This document shows, piece by piece, positions 1 through 5,414 of a stretch of DNA of 8,738 bases (positions within the stretch are counted from its first letter, which is position 1; each line of letters opens with the position of its first letter). A program made the translations under genes and the position numbers. Origin of the DNA: Gemmataceae bacterium (GTDB taxonomy: Bacteria; Planctomycetota; Planctomycetia; Gemmatales; Gemmataceae); NCBI GenBank assembly GCA_020847555.1, contig JADLBT010000061.1, positions 1 through 8,738 of the forward strand, read 5' to 3'. The notes under the pieces are model-generated. The model saw nothing but the letters and a program-made list of their open reading frames with translations. It was not told where the DNA came from and ran no database searches.

Positions 1-2
1 AT

Positions 3-191
3 GGAACGGGAGTTCAGACAGTGCTGACAGACCCCGGTAGGATCAACTTCATTGAGGTACTCCCCTCGCAAGCGGCAACTGTTCCGGAGCCATCGACCAT
101 CATGGTGTTCGGTATCGGCATCGCCGCCTTGCTTACTTACTGCTGCCATCGTCGCCGAAGGGCATTCTCAGTCGAAACGGGACTGAATTGA
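3..191 (+). CDS. PEP-CTERM sorting-domain protein, C-terminal fragment (5' end outside window)
   Basis: The reading frame is open from the left edge and ends at a TGA at 189-191, giving 62 visible residues. Near the end it reads VPEPST, followed by a hydrophobic stretch (IMVFGIGIAALLTYCC) and a basic cluster (HRRRR). This is the three-part PEP-CTERM anchor: PEP motif, transmembrane helix and Arg-rich tail. In this family the tail sends exported proteins to the exosortase (EpsH/XrtA-like) system, which cuts near the PEP motif; such proteins are often linked to the cell envelope or exopolysaccharide. The polypeptide continues about 10 residues past the Arg cluster (AFSVETGLN), a little longer than is typical. 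The catalytic or binding part of the protein lies upstream and cannot be judged. The gene converges on the ribosomal operon and shares a 136-nt gap with it. Confidence 0.8.
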   Translation, partial: GTGVQTVLTDPGRINFIEVLPSQAATVPEPSTIMVFGIGIAALLTYCCHRRRRAFSVETGLN

Positions 192-266
192 CACGACCAT
201 GCTGAGGTTCGTCAATTCCTGATGAAGCGCTGCGGCAGCAGCCCCCAGGGCGTCGAACGGAAGAGC

Positions 267-306
267 AAAAAAAGCGGCGAGCGGAAGAAGCCTTCCGCCC
301 GCCGCT
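267..306 (-). terminator. Rho-independent terminator of the rpmJ-rplQ operon
   Basis: Read on the minus strand, a 15-bp stem (arms 292-306 and 273-287, one G.U wobble, no other mismatch) with a 4-nt loop (288-291) runs straight into seven T residues (267-273). It starts 21 nt past the rplQ stop codon. The plus-strand version has an A.C mismatch and no T tract, so the signal serves the ribosomal operon and not the PEP-CTERM gene. Confidence 0.9.
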
Positions 307-327
307 GACCTCAGTTGGCTGTTTTGC

Positions 328-948
328 CTACGTCTTGGGCTGATTCTCGGCGTTGCCCGCGGGCGGCGTCTGCTCCGGAGCAGACGCCTCGCCCTGCCCC
401 GCCGGCTGATCTGGGGCGCCGGGAGTCTCCGGCGTCGCGGGCGTCTCGGCCTTCCCTTCCGGAGGGGCCGGCGTCTCTTCCCGCTCCTCGTCCTCGATCT
501 GCGGCCGCGGCGTGGTCGGCCGTGCCCGGACCTTCGTCTCGCCTTCCTTGAGCAGTTCGATGAACGCCGTCCGGCCGCCGTCGCCGAGGCGGCGCTCGGA
601 GCGCTTGATGATGCGCGTGTACCCGCCCGGCCGGTCCTTGAAGCGCGGGCCGAGGTCGTCGAACAGCTTTGTCAGGACGCGGCGGTGATCGGCGTCGGCG
701 CCGTCGCCTGGGGTGACCTCCGCGTTGCCCGGCGGGCCAAGCCGTGCCATCGCCAGCCGGCGCGCGTGCAGCGTCCCCTTCCGCGCCAGCGTGATCAACT
801 TCTCGACAAAGGGGCGGACCTCCTTGGCCTTCTCCACCGTCGTGATGATGCGCTCGTGGCGGATCAGGGCCATCGTCAGGTTCCGCATCAGCGAGAGGCG
901 GTGGCTGGCATTACGCCCCAGTTGCCGCCCCGCTTTTCGGTGTCGCAT
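328..948 (-). CDS. rplQ: 50S ribosomal protein L17 (bL17), with internal insertion and long acidic tail
   Basis: This is a large-subunit ribosomal protein and the last gene of the operon. The N-terminus MRHRKAGRQLGRNASHR and the motifs RHERIITTVEKAKEVRP, LITLARKG, LGPRFKDRPGGYTRI and TAFIELL are diagnostic of L17. The protein has 206 residues against about 120-130 in most bacteria. Two additions explain this: about 16 residues at roughly 71-87 (Gly/Pro/Asp-rich), in a place where E. coli L17 has a short connector, and a low-complexity Pro/Glu/Ala/Thr-rich tail from about 140 to 206. The start is fixed by the conserved MRHRK N-terminus. There is no clear Shine-Dalgarno sequence before it; the upstream bases read ctgaaaataccc and follow a GGGGTTA-type repeat. 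The stop is TAG. The tail probably protrudes from the ribosome surface or is disordered; its role is unknown. Confidence 0.97.
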   Translation of the reverse strand: MRHRKAGRQLGRNASHRLSLMRNLTMALIRHERIITTVEKAKEVRPFVEKLITLARKGTLHARRLAMARLGPPGNAEVTPGDGADADHRRVLTKLFDDLGPRFKDRPGGYTRIIKRSERRLGDGGRTAFIELLKEGETKVRARPTTPRPQIEDEEREETPAPPEGKAETPATPETPGAPDQPAGQGEASAPEQTPPAGNAENQPKT

Positions 949-959
949 GGGTATTTTCA

Positions 960-980
960 GGGGTTAGGGGTTAGTTTAGT
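960..980. repeat. Short GGGGTTA heptamer repeat upstream of rplQ
   Basis: Two exact GGGGTTA units (960-966, 967-973) are followed by a degenerate unit (GTTTAGT, 974-980). They lie 12 nt upstream of the rplQ start codon. The flanks TTCAGG (956-961) and CCTGAA (987-992) are inverted and could close a weak stem. The unit length and the TTA core match the longer GTGGTTA array upstream of rpsK. Confidence 0.6.
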
Positions 981-992
981 AACTCTCCTGAA

Positions 993-1057
993 GCCCACGG
1001 GTTGCGTTCCGTGGGCCAGGTCTCCGGCGCTCCGCCCTCGGGCTGCGTCCCGTGGGT
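993..1057. repeat. Two tandem copies of a 24-nt hairpin element in the rpoA-rplQ gap
   Basis: Copy 1 (993-1016) is a perfect 8-bp stem GCCCACGG/CCGTGGGC with an 8-nt loop. Copy 2 (1034-1057) matches it at 20 of 24 positions and starts 41 nt later, but its stem is less perfect. Both share the core TGCGT and the end CCGTGGG. They lie between the rpoA stop codon and the rplQ start and would be transcribed in the operon mRNA. Confidence 0.7.
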
Positions 1058-1081
1058 CCTGGAAGATGTACTGACCACTGC

Positions 1082-2083
1082 TCAACGCCGGATGGAGGAC
1101 GGTAGCTTCATGCCCAGCTGCAGGCCGTGCTCGGCCAGCTTGCCCTTCACCTCGCGCAGCGTCGTCTCGCCAAAGTTGCGCACCTCAAGCAGCTCCTCGT
1201 CGTTGCGGATGACGAGGTCGCGCACCGACGTGATGCCCTCGGATTCGAGGCAGTTCGTCGCCCGGACCGACAGCTCCAGCTCGGCCAGGCTCATGTTGAG
1301 CTTGCGCTCCAGGTCCGGGTCGCTGATGTCCACCATGAGCGGCTGCTCGACGCGCTCGTCGAGCGACATCTCCGGTCCCGGCTCGGCGTACTGGATGAAC
1401 GGGTTGAGGTGCTTGCGCAGGATCTTCGCGCCCTCGACGATCGCCAGCTGCGGGGTGATCGTGCCGTTCGTCCAGATCTCCATCACCAGCCGGTCGTAGT
1501 TGGTGCGCTGGCCGACGCGCGTCTCCTCGATTTCGTACTTGACGCGCACCACCGGGGAGAAGCTCGAATCGACCGGGATGACGCCGATCTCGCGCTCCTT
1601 GCCGGCGTTGTCGTCGGCGGTCCGGTAGCCGCGGCCGTTCTCGACCGTCATCTCCATCAGGAACGACACGTCGTCGGTCAGGGTGGCGATGATGTGCTCG
1701 GGGTTGATGATCTGGACGGCCTCGTCGGTGATGATGTCGGCGCCCTTGATCACGCCGCGCTCGCGCCGCTCGATGCGGATGGTGCGCGGCTGGTCGCTGG
1801 TGTTCTTCACCACCAGGCTCTTGACGTTCAGGATGATGTCGGTCACGTCCTCGACCACGCCGGGCATGGTCGAGATTTCGTGCTGGACGCCCTGGATCTT
1901 GATGCGCGTGACGGCGCTGCCTTCCAGGCTCGACAGCAGGATGCGGCGCAGGCTGTTGCCGACGGTGACGCCGAAACCGCGCTCGAACGGCTCGGCGTGG
2001 AACTTCCCGTAGGTGTCCGAGAGCGTTTCCCGGTCACTGGAGACGCGGTTGGGTAGTTCGAGACCACGCCATTTGATACGCAT
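1082..2083 (-). CDS. rpoA: DNA-directed RNA polymerase subunit alpha
   Basis: This is the alpha subunit of RNA polymerase, which nucleates assembly of the core enzyme and contacts UP elements and activators. It has 333 residues, the usual length. The N-terminal domain shows the dimerisation signature [26 protein letters not shown] and the conserved NPEHIIATL region. The C-terminal domain shows [13 protein letters not shown], where the Arg corresponds to the DNA-contacting R265 of E. coli, followed by [22 protein letters not shown] (helix-hairpin-helix). The start is the ATG at 2083, because [11 protein letters not shown] matches family N-termini and a strong AAGGAGG lies 9 nt upstream. The frame stays open to 2167, but that part lies in the hairpin repeat and is not coding. 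The stop is TGA. Its place between rpsD and rplQ is the classical alpha-operon order. Confidence 0.98.
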   Translation of the reverse strand: MRIKWRGLELPNRVSSDRETLSDTYGKFHAEPFERGFGVTVGNSLRRILLSSLEGSAVTRIKIQGVQHEISTMPGVVEDVTDIILNVKSLVVKNTSDQPRTIRIERRERGVIKGADIITDEAVQIINPEHIIATLTDDVSFLMEMTVENGRGYRTADDNAGKEREIGVIPVDSSFSPVVRVKYEIEETRVGQRTNYDRLVMEIWTNGTITPQLAIVEGAKILRKHLNPFIQYAEPGPEMSLDERVEQPLMVDISDPDLERKLNMSLAELELSVRATNCLESEGITSVRDLVIRNDEELLEVRNFGETTLREVKGKLAEHGLQLGMKLPSSIRR

Positions 2084-2092
2084 GGGGATTGG

Positions 2093-2099
2093 CCTCCTT
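2093..2099 (-). promoter_or_regulatory. Strong Shine-Dalgarno sequence for rpoA
   Basis: AAGGAGG on the minus strand lies 9 nt before the rpoA ATG. It settles the start at 2083 and rules out the open frame further upstream. It sits only 8 nt downstream of the large hairpin at 2108-2192, so that structure ends just before the ribosome-binding site. Confidence 0.85.
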
Positions 2100-2107
2100 C
2101 TTTCGGG

Positions 2108-2192
2108 AAGGATGAGGGATGAGGGATGAGGGATGCAGGCACGACAGGAGAACCTGTCTGCCTGCATCCCTCATCCCTCATCCCTCATCCTT
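2108..2192. repeat. Large inverted repeat built from GGGATGA heptamers (rpsD-rpoA gap)
   Basis: The left arm (2110-2141) is three GGATGAG units followed by GGATGCAGGCA. The right arm (2159-2190) is its exact reverse complement. Inside, GACAGG (2143-2148) pairs with CCTGTC (2153-2158) around an AGAA loop (2149-2152), with a single unpaired C at 2142. Two further outer pairs extend the stem to 2108/2192, giving about 40 bp with one bulge. It fills nearly the whole gap: 8 nt separate it from the rpsD stop codon and 8 nt from the rpoA Shine-Dalgarno sequence. There is no U tract after it on the minus strand, so it is not a typical terminator. Confidence 0.9.
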
Positions 2193-2200
2193 TGCCTTGG

Positions 2201-2845
2201 CTAGCGGGAGCAGACTTCGATGATCAGCTGCTCGCGCAGTTCCTTCTCGCGGGTGAGCCGCGGATCGACGTCGGCCCGGGTGGGCAGGCGTACCATGCGC
2301 GCCTCGGGCGGCTCGTTGGCGATCATCTCCAGGAAATCGGGAATTGGCTGCGGGTTGTCGCCCTGATTGAGCTTGATCAGCGTCAGCGTCCCCTGTCGGC
2401 CACGCACCTTGATGGTGTCGTTCTGCTTGAGCAACAGGCTCGGGATGTTGCAGGCCCGGCCGTTGAGCAGGAAGTGCCCCTGGCCGATCAGCACCCGGGC
2501 AGCCGGGCGGGACGGGGCCAGGCCGAGCCGGTGGACGACGTTGTCGAAGCGCCGTTCGAGGATGCTGAGGAGCACCTCGCCGGTGTTCTCCTTCGAGTGG
2601 GCCGCCAGGTCGAAATAGCGGCGGAACTGCTTTTCGAGGACGCCGTAGAACCGCTTGAGCTTCTGCTTCTCGCGGAGCCGGACGCCATACTCGCTCTGCT
2701 TGCCGCGGCGGTAACCATGCATGCCGGGGGCGGAGTTGCGGCGCTCGATGGCGCACTTGGGACTTTCGCAGCGACTGCCTTTCAGGTAGAGCTTGATGCC
2801 CTCCCGGCGGCACAGACGGCAAACGGGATCAATGTGACGAGCCAT
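2201..2845 (-). CDS. rpsD: 30S ribosomal protein S4 (uS4), zinc-binding (C+) form
   Basis: This is a primary 16S rRNA-binding assembly protein of the small subunit, and in E. coli the translational repressor of the alpha operon. It has 214 residues. The N-terminal region holds Cys9, Cys12, Cys26 and Cys31, the four ligands of the zinc-binding S4 form known from Thermus. Next comes the S4 core ([25 protein letters not shown]), then the S4 RNA-binding domain at about 100-160 ([44 protein letters not shown]). The start is the ATG at 2845, which gives the normal [13 protein letters not shown]-terminus. The frame runs open to 2932, but that stretch is the intergenic palindrome. A weak GGAA precedes the start. 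The stop is TAG. Feedback by S4 is inferred from the family and is not shown by the sequence. Confidence 0.97.
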   Translation of the reverse strand: MARHIDPVCRLCRREGIKLYLKGSRCESPKCAIERRNSAPGMHGYRRGKQSEYGVRLREKQKLKRFYGVLEKQFRRYFDLAAHSKENTGEVLLSILERRFDNVVHRLGLAPSRPAARVLIGQGHFLLNGRACNIPSLLLKQNDTIKVRGRQGTLTLIKLNQGDNPQPIPDFLEMIANEPPEARMVRLPTRADVDPRLTREKELREQLIIEVCSR

Positions 2846-2895
2846 ATTTCCGTGGTCGTTATGTGGGGTTGGTGGTTGCGTGTCCGGTGCGACCA

Positions 2896-2956
2896 TCCGA
2901 GCCCGAAGCGTCAGCGCGGGGAGAGATCCCACCCGCGCTGACGCTTCGGGCTCGGA
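2896..2956. repeat. Long perfect palindrome, GCCCGA-type family, copy 1 (rpsK-rpsD gap)
   Basis: The arms 2897-2920 and 2932-2955 are exact reverse complements (24 bp, or 25 bp with the T-A pair 2896/2956) around an 11-nt loop. The core contains GCCCGAAGCG and CAGCGCGGG. The outer end is 5 nt from the rpsK stop codon at 2962. No T run follows on the minus strand. A second family member lies at 7497-7553. Confidence 0.92.
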
Positions 2957-2961
2957 CGGGA

Positions 2962-3342
2962 CTAAACGCGCCGCTTCTTCGGGGGCCGGCAGCCGTTGTG
3001 CGGTAGCGGCGTGACGTCCTCGATCGCCTTGACGTTCAGGCCGGCGGCCTGCAAGGCGGTGATGGCCGATTCGCGGCCGGAACCGGGGCCCTTTACCTTG
3101 ACCTCGATCTCCTTGAGGCCGAACTTGCTCGCCGTGTCGGCCGCTGTCTCGGCGGCGCGCTGGGCGGCGAACGGCGTGCTCTTGCGACTGCCCTTGAACC
3201 CGACCGTGCCGGCCGAGGCGAAGCAGAGCGTGTCGCCGTTGGTGTCGGTGATGGTGATGATCGTATTGTTGAACGTCGCCTTGACGTGGGCGATGCCCCG
3301 GCTGACGTTACGCCGTGCCTTGCGTTTCTTGCTCTTGGCCAT
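2962..3342 (-). CDS. rpsK: 30S ribosomal protein S11 (uS11)
   Basis: This is a small-subunit platform protein that helps form the mRNA exit region with S7 and S18. It has 126 residues, a normal length. Recognisable parts are the basic N-terminus ([15 protein letters not shown]), [19 protein letters not shown], the conserved [32 protein letters not shown] and the C-terminal signature [18 protein letters not shown]. The Asn-Gly near the end is the pair that becomes isoaspartate in E. coli S11. The start codon directly abuts a GTGGTTA heptamer array, and there is no Shine-Dalgarno sequence in the 20 nt upstream. Initiation may therefore depend on the structure or on coupling to rpsM, 90 nt away. 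The stop is TAG. Confidence 0.98.
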   Translation of the reverse strand: MAKSKKRKARRNVSRGIAHVKATFNNTIITITDTNGDTLCFASAGTVGFKGSRKSTPFAAQRAAETAADTASKFGLKEIEVKVKGPGSGRESAITALQAAGLNVKAIEDVTPLPHNGCRPPKKRRV

Positions 3343-3426
3343 GTGGTTAGTGGTCAGTGGTTAGTGGTTAGTGGTTAGTGAATAGCGGCAATGGCCAGGC
3401 GTTACTAACCCCCAACCACTAACCAC
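3343..3426. repeat. Inverted GTGGTTA heptamer arrays in the rpsM-rpsK gap
   Basis: Beginning at the base next to the rpsK start codon are five consecutive heptamers: GTGGTTA (3343), GTGGTCA (3350), then GTGGTTA three times (3357-3377), with a decayed sixth (GTGAATA, 3378-3384). At 3406-3426 are three units in the opposite orientation: TAACCCC, CAACCAC and TAACCAC. The two arrays can pair over about 21 bp with a few mismatches and in more than one register. The connector 3385-3405 is not heptameric. The element fills the 90-nt gap between the two genes. Confidence 0.85.
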
Positions 3427-3432
3427 TCGGCG

Positions 3433-3819
3433 TTAGCCGCGCATCTCCTTGACGCCCTTCTTGCCGGCGACGGTCTTGCGCGGCCCCTTGCGCGTGCGGG
3501 CGTTGGTGCGCGTGCGCTGGCCGCGGACCGGCAGCCCGCGACGGTGCCGGGTGCCGCGGTAGCAGTTGATTTCCTTGAGGCGTTGGATGTTCTGGTGGAT
3601 CTGGCGGCGCAGCGGACCCTCGACCGTGTACTCGCGGTCGAGGATGCCGGCGATGCGGCTGATGTCGTCGTCGGTCAGATCCTTGGCGCGCCGCTGCGGA
3701 TCGACCTTGGCCTTCTGGCACACCTCCAGCGCGCTGGTCGGCCCGATGCCGTTGATGTAGCGCAGCGAGACGTGCGTCGGCTTGTCGTTGGGGATGTCCA
3801 CACCCAGGATACGCGGCAT
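3433..3819 (-). CDS. rpsM: 30S ribosomal protein S13 (uS13)
   Basis: This is a small-subunit head protein that contacts the P-site tRNA and forms inter-subunit bridges. It has 128 residues, close to the family norm. Diagnostic stretches are [14 protein letters not shown], the helix-two-turn-helix segment [33 protein letters not shown] and [22 protein letters not shown]. The C-terminal arm is rich in Arg and Lys ([14 protein letters not shown]), the part that reaches the P site. A GAGGAG lies 10 nt before the ATG. The stop is TAA, and 90 nt separate it from rpsK. The spacer to the upstream rpmJ is only 19 nt. In E. coli the S4-binding pseudoknot lies at the start of rpsM; no such fold can be confirmed by eye here. 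Confidence 0.98.
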   Translation of the reverse strand: MPRILGVDIPNDKPTHVSLRYINGIGPTSALEVCQKAKVDPQRRAKDLTDDDISRIAGILDREYTVEGPLRRQIHQNIQRLKEINCYRGTRHRRGLPVRGQRTRTNARTRKGPRKTVAGKKGVKEMRG

Positions 3820-3829
3820 GGCGGTCGGT

Positions 3830-3835
3830 CTCCTC
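3830..3835 (-). promoter_or_regulatory. Shine-Dalgarno sequence for rpsM
   Basis: GAGGAG on the minus strand lies 10 nt upstream of the rpsM ATG and 3 nt past the rpmJ stop codon. Termination at rpmJ and initiation at rpsM are therefore close enough for translational coupling. Confidence 0.75.
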
Positions 3836-3838
3836 GCT

Positions 3839-3952
3839 CTAACCCTGACGCTGCTTGTGACGCGGGTTGTTGCAGATCACGTACAGCCGGCCCTGGCGGC
3901 GGACCAGCTTGCAGTTTTCGCATATACGCTTGACACTCGCACGAACTTTCAT
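3839..3952 (-). CDS. rpmJ: 50S ribosomal protein L36 (bL36), zinc-ribbon (C+) form
   Basis: This is a very small large-subunit ribosomal protein of 37 residues, the standard size, and the first gene of the operon. It starts [15 protein letters not shown] and carries the L36 zinc ligands Cys11, Cys14, Cys27 and His32 (the last in NPRHKQRQG). The ATG at 3952 is chosen because it gives the conserved N-terminus. The open frame continues to 4066, but that part covers the promoter and is not coding. Upstream of the ATG is a purine-rich aagggaagg that could act as a loose ribosome-binding site. The stop is TAG. Both L36 and S4 in this operon keep their zinc ligands, which implies a zinc-replete ribosome; no zinc-free (C-) paralogue is visible in the window. 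Confidence 0.96.
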   Translation of the reverse strand: MKVRASVKRICENCKLVRRQGRLYVICNNPRHKQRQG

Positions 3953-3997
3953 GTTCGCCTTCCCTTGACTGACGGCAGATCCCGTGTTGAGGAAATT

Positions 3998-4026
3998 ATT
4001 ATCGTAGCGACCATGCCCCGTGCCAA
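3998..4026 (-). promoter_or_regulatory. Sigma70-type promoter of the rpmJ-rplQ operon
   Basis: On the minus strand, TTGGCA (4021-4026, 5 of 6 to the -35 consensus) and GATAAT (3998-4003, 5 of 6 to the -10 consensus) are separated by exactly 17 nt. Transcription would begin near 3990, about 38 nt before the rpmJ ATG. This is the best promoter match in the gap between the divergent genes. Confidence 0.75.
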
Positions 4027-4099
4027 CAAGAGGGAAAACCGGCGCGGGCGCGGATTTTGCTTGCAACGCCCGCCCGCCGCGGGCCGGCCGGAATGCTCC

Positions 4100-4127
4100 T
4101 TGTCGGCCGCCCCGCGGCGGTTACATT
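4100..4127 (+). promoter_or_regulatory. Possible weak promoter for the NHL-repeat gene
   Basis: TTGTCG (4100-4105) and TACATT (4122-4127) are 16 nt apart, each matching the consensus at 4 of 6 positions. They lie about 75 nt before the NHL gene start and back-to-back with the ribosomal promoter. A GC-rich stem (CCGCC/GGCGG) lies in the spacer. The match is poor and could be chance. Confidence 0.25.
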
Positions 4128-4201
4128 GAGCGTGGCAACTTCCACACCCCCGAGCGCGCCCGGCCCTGTGTCCGCGCCGGGCCGACGACGAAAGGTTCCC
4201 C

Positions 4202-5278
4202 ATGTTCAAAGTAGCTACCCTTCTTGCTTTCGGCATCGCCCTCTTCCTCACGGCCCCCGCCCAGGCCGACAAGCTGGTCCTCGTGGCAGGTGGCGGCAAG
4301 GGGGGCGACGGCGTCCCCGCTACCCAGGCCCGATTGATCGAGCCGTTCGGCATCGACTTCGACCGCGGCGGCAACTTCTACCTCGTCGAGCTGAGGGGCG
4401 AGCGCGTCCTGAAGGTCGATCCGAAGGGCGTGTTTACCGTCCTCGGGGGGACCGGCAAGAAGGGCAAGGGGGGCGACGGCGGGCCGGCGAAACAGGCGCA
4501 GTTCAACGGCATGCACAGCCTGGCGGTGGCGCCCAACGGGGACGTCTACCTCGCCGACACCTGGAATAACAAGGTCCGCAAGATCGACGCGAAGACCGGG
4601 GTGATCACCACCGTCGCCGGCACCGGCGAGAAGGGATTCAGCGGCGACGGCGGGCCGGCCGTCAAGGCGCAGTTCGGCGGCATCTACTGCATCGCGTTCG
4701 GCCCGAAGGCAGAGAAACTGTACCTCGCCGACCTGGACAACCGCCGCATCCGCGCCGTCGATCTGCAGACGGGGATCGTCACAACGGTCGCCGGCAACGG
4801 CATGAAGGGCGCCCCGAAGAACGGCGCCGACGCGACCGCGGCTCCGCTCGTCGATCCGCGCGCGGTGGCGGTGGACAGCAAGGGCAACGTCTACATCCTG
4901 GAGCGCGGCGGGCACGCCCTGCGTGTCGTCGGCACCGACGGCAAGATTCGCACCGTGGCGGGCACCGGCAAGGCGGGCCTGAGCGGCGATGGCGGGCCGG
5001 CGAGCAAGGCGCTGCTGCGCGGACCGAAGCACCTGTGCATCGACCTGGAGGACAACGTCATCCTCGCCGACACCGCCAACCACGTCATCCGCAAGTACCT
5101 GCCGCGCGAAGGCACCATTGTGCGCCTCGCGGGCACCGGCAAGAAGGGCTCGGCGGGGGCCGGCGGGCCGGCCCTGAAGGCCGAGTTCAACGAGCCGCAC
5201 GGCGTCTACATCCACCCGTCCGGGACGCTGTACGTCGTGGACAGCCTCAACCATCGGGTCTTTCGCCTGGAGAAGTGA
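4202..5278 (+). CDS. Secreted NHL-repeat beta-propeller protein (six units)
   Basis: This is a predicted exported protein of 358 residues. Residues 1-22 form a Sec-type signal peptide: Lys3, a hydrophobic core and an AQA cleavage site. The mature protein consists of six NHL-like units of about 55 residues. Each opens with a glycine-rich loop, V/L-AGTG-x-G-x-SGDGGPA-x-x-A in its fullest form, at about 28-40, 81-96, 138-153, 196-212, 252-267 and 309-324. Each is followed by strands of the type IAFGP..LYLADLDN..IRAVD. Six units fit one closed propeller. Units 1 and 4 have degenerate loops. No catalytic domain is attached. In planctomycetes such proteins are common, but their ligands are mostly unknown; binding of protein or carbohydrate is only a guess. 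A weak AAAGG lies 6 nt before the ATG. It is divergent from rpmJ. Confidence 0.88.
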   Translation: MFKVATLLAFGIALFLTAPAQADKLVLVAGGGKGGDGVPATQARLIEPFGIDFDRGGNFYLVELRGERVLKVDPKGVFTVLGGTGKKGKGGDGGPAKQAQFNGMHSLAVAPNGDVYLADTWNNKVRKIDAKTGVITTVAGTGEKGFSGDGGPAVKAQFGGIYCIAFGPKAEKLYLADLDNRRIRAVDLQTGIVTTVAGNGMKGAPKNGADATAAPLVDPRAVAVDSKGNVYILERGGHALRVVGTDGKIRTVAGTGKAGLSGDGGPASKALLRGPKHLCIDLEDNVILADTANHVIRKYLPREGTIVRLAGTGKKGSAGAGGPALKAEFNEPHGVYIHPSGTLYVVDSLNHRVFRLEK

Positions 5279-5329
5279 CCCGCGTGGCCCGGCGCCGGCC
5301 GGTTCCGGGATGCGGGCGGTTGCGCGGTG

Positions 5330-5338
5330 TGTTAGAAT
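5330..5338 (+). promoter_or_regulatory. Possible extended -10 promoter for the pseudouridine synthase gene
   Basis: TGTTAGAAT has the TGn extension followed by TAGAAT (5 of 6 to TATAAT). No good -35 lies 16-18 nt upstream, which is usual for extended -10 promoters. It is about 77 nt before the ATG, in the 136-nt gap after the NHL gene. Confidence 0.4.
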
Positions 5339-5404
5339 TCTGGCTGCAACGATCGGGAGAGGATTCGCAACCGTCCCAGGAGCTGTCCCGCCTTTGAGCT
5401 GATT

Positions 5405-5408
5405 GGAG
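5405..5408 (+). promoter_or_regulatory. Shine-Dalgarno sequence deciding the rluB-like start
   Basis: GGAG lies 6 nt before the ATG at 5415. An in-frame TTG at 5403 overlaps this motif and so cannot use it, which makes the ATG the better start. Confidence 0.65.
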
Positions 5409-5414
5409 CCTGCC

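Noticed and set aside
1127..2056. 309-residue open frame on the plus strand opposite rpoA
   Set aside because: It is a low-complexity Asp/Leu/Val/His-rich antisense shadow of a certain rpoA gene.
2084..2167. N-terminal extension of rpoA by 28 residues
   Set aside because: The extra codons lie in the hairpin repeat, match no RpoA, and a strong Shine-Dalgarno sequence points to the ATG at 2083.
2846..2932. N-terminal extension of rpsD by 29 residues
   Set aside because: It reads into the rpsK-rpsD palindrome, and the conserved S4 N-terminus begins at the ATG at 2845.
3343..3426. CRISPR-like array
   Set aside because: The units are 7 nt with no spacers, so it is a simple tandem or inverted repeat.
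3953..4066. N-terminal extension of rpmJ by 38 residues
   Set aside because: It crosses the -10 and -35 elements; L36 is a 37-38-residue protein starting MKVR.
5289..5298. CCGGCGCCGG palindrome after the NHL gene as a terminator
   Set aside because: It has no loop of usable size and no T run after it, and such short GC palindromes are expected by chance in this DNA.
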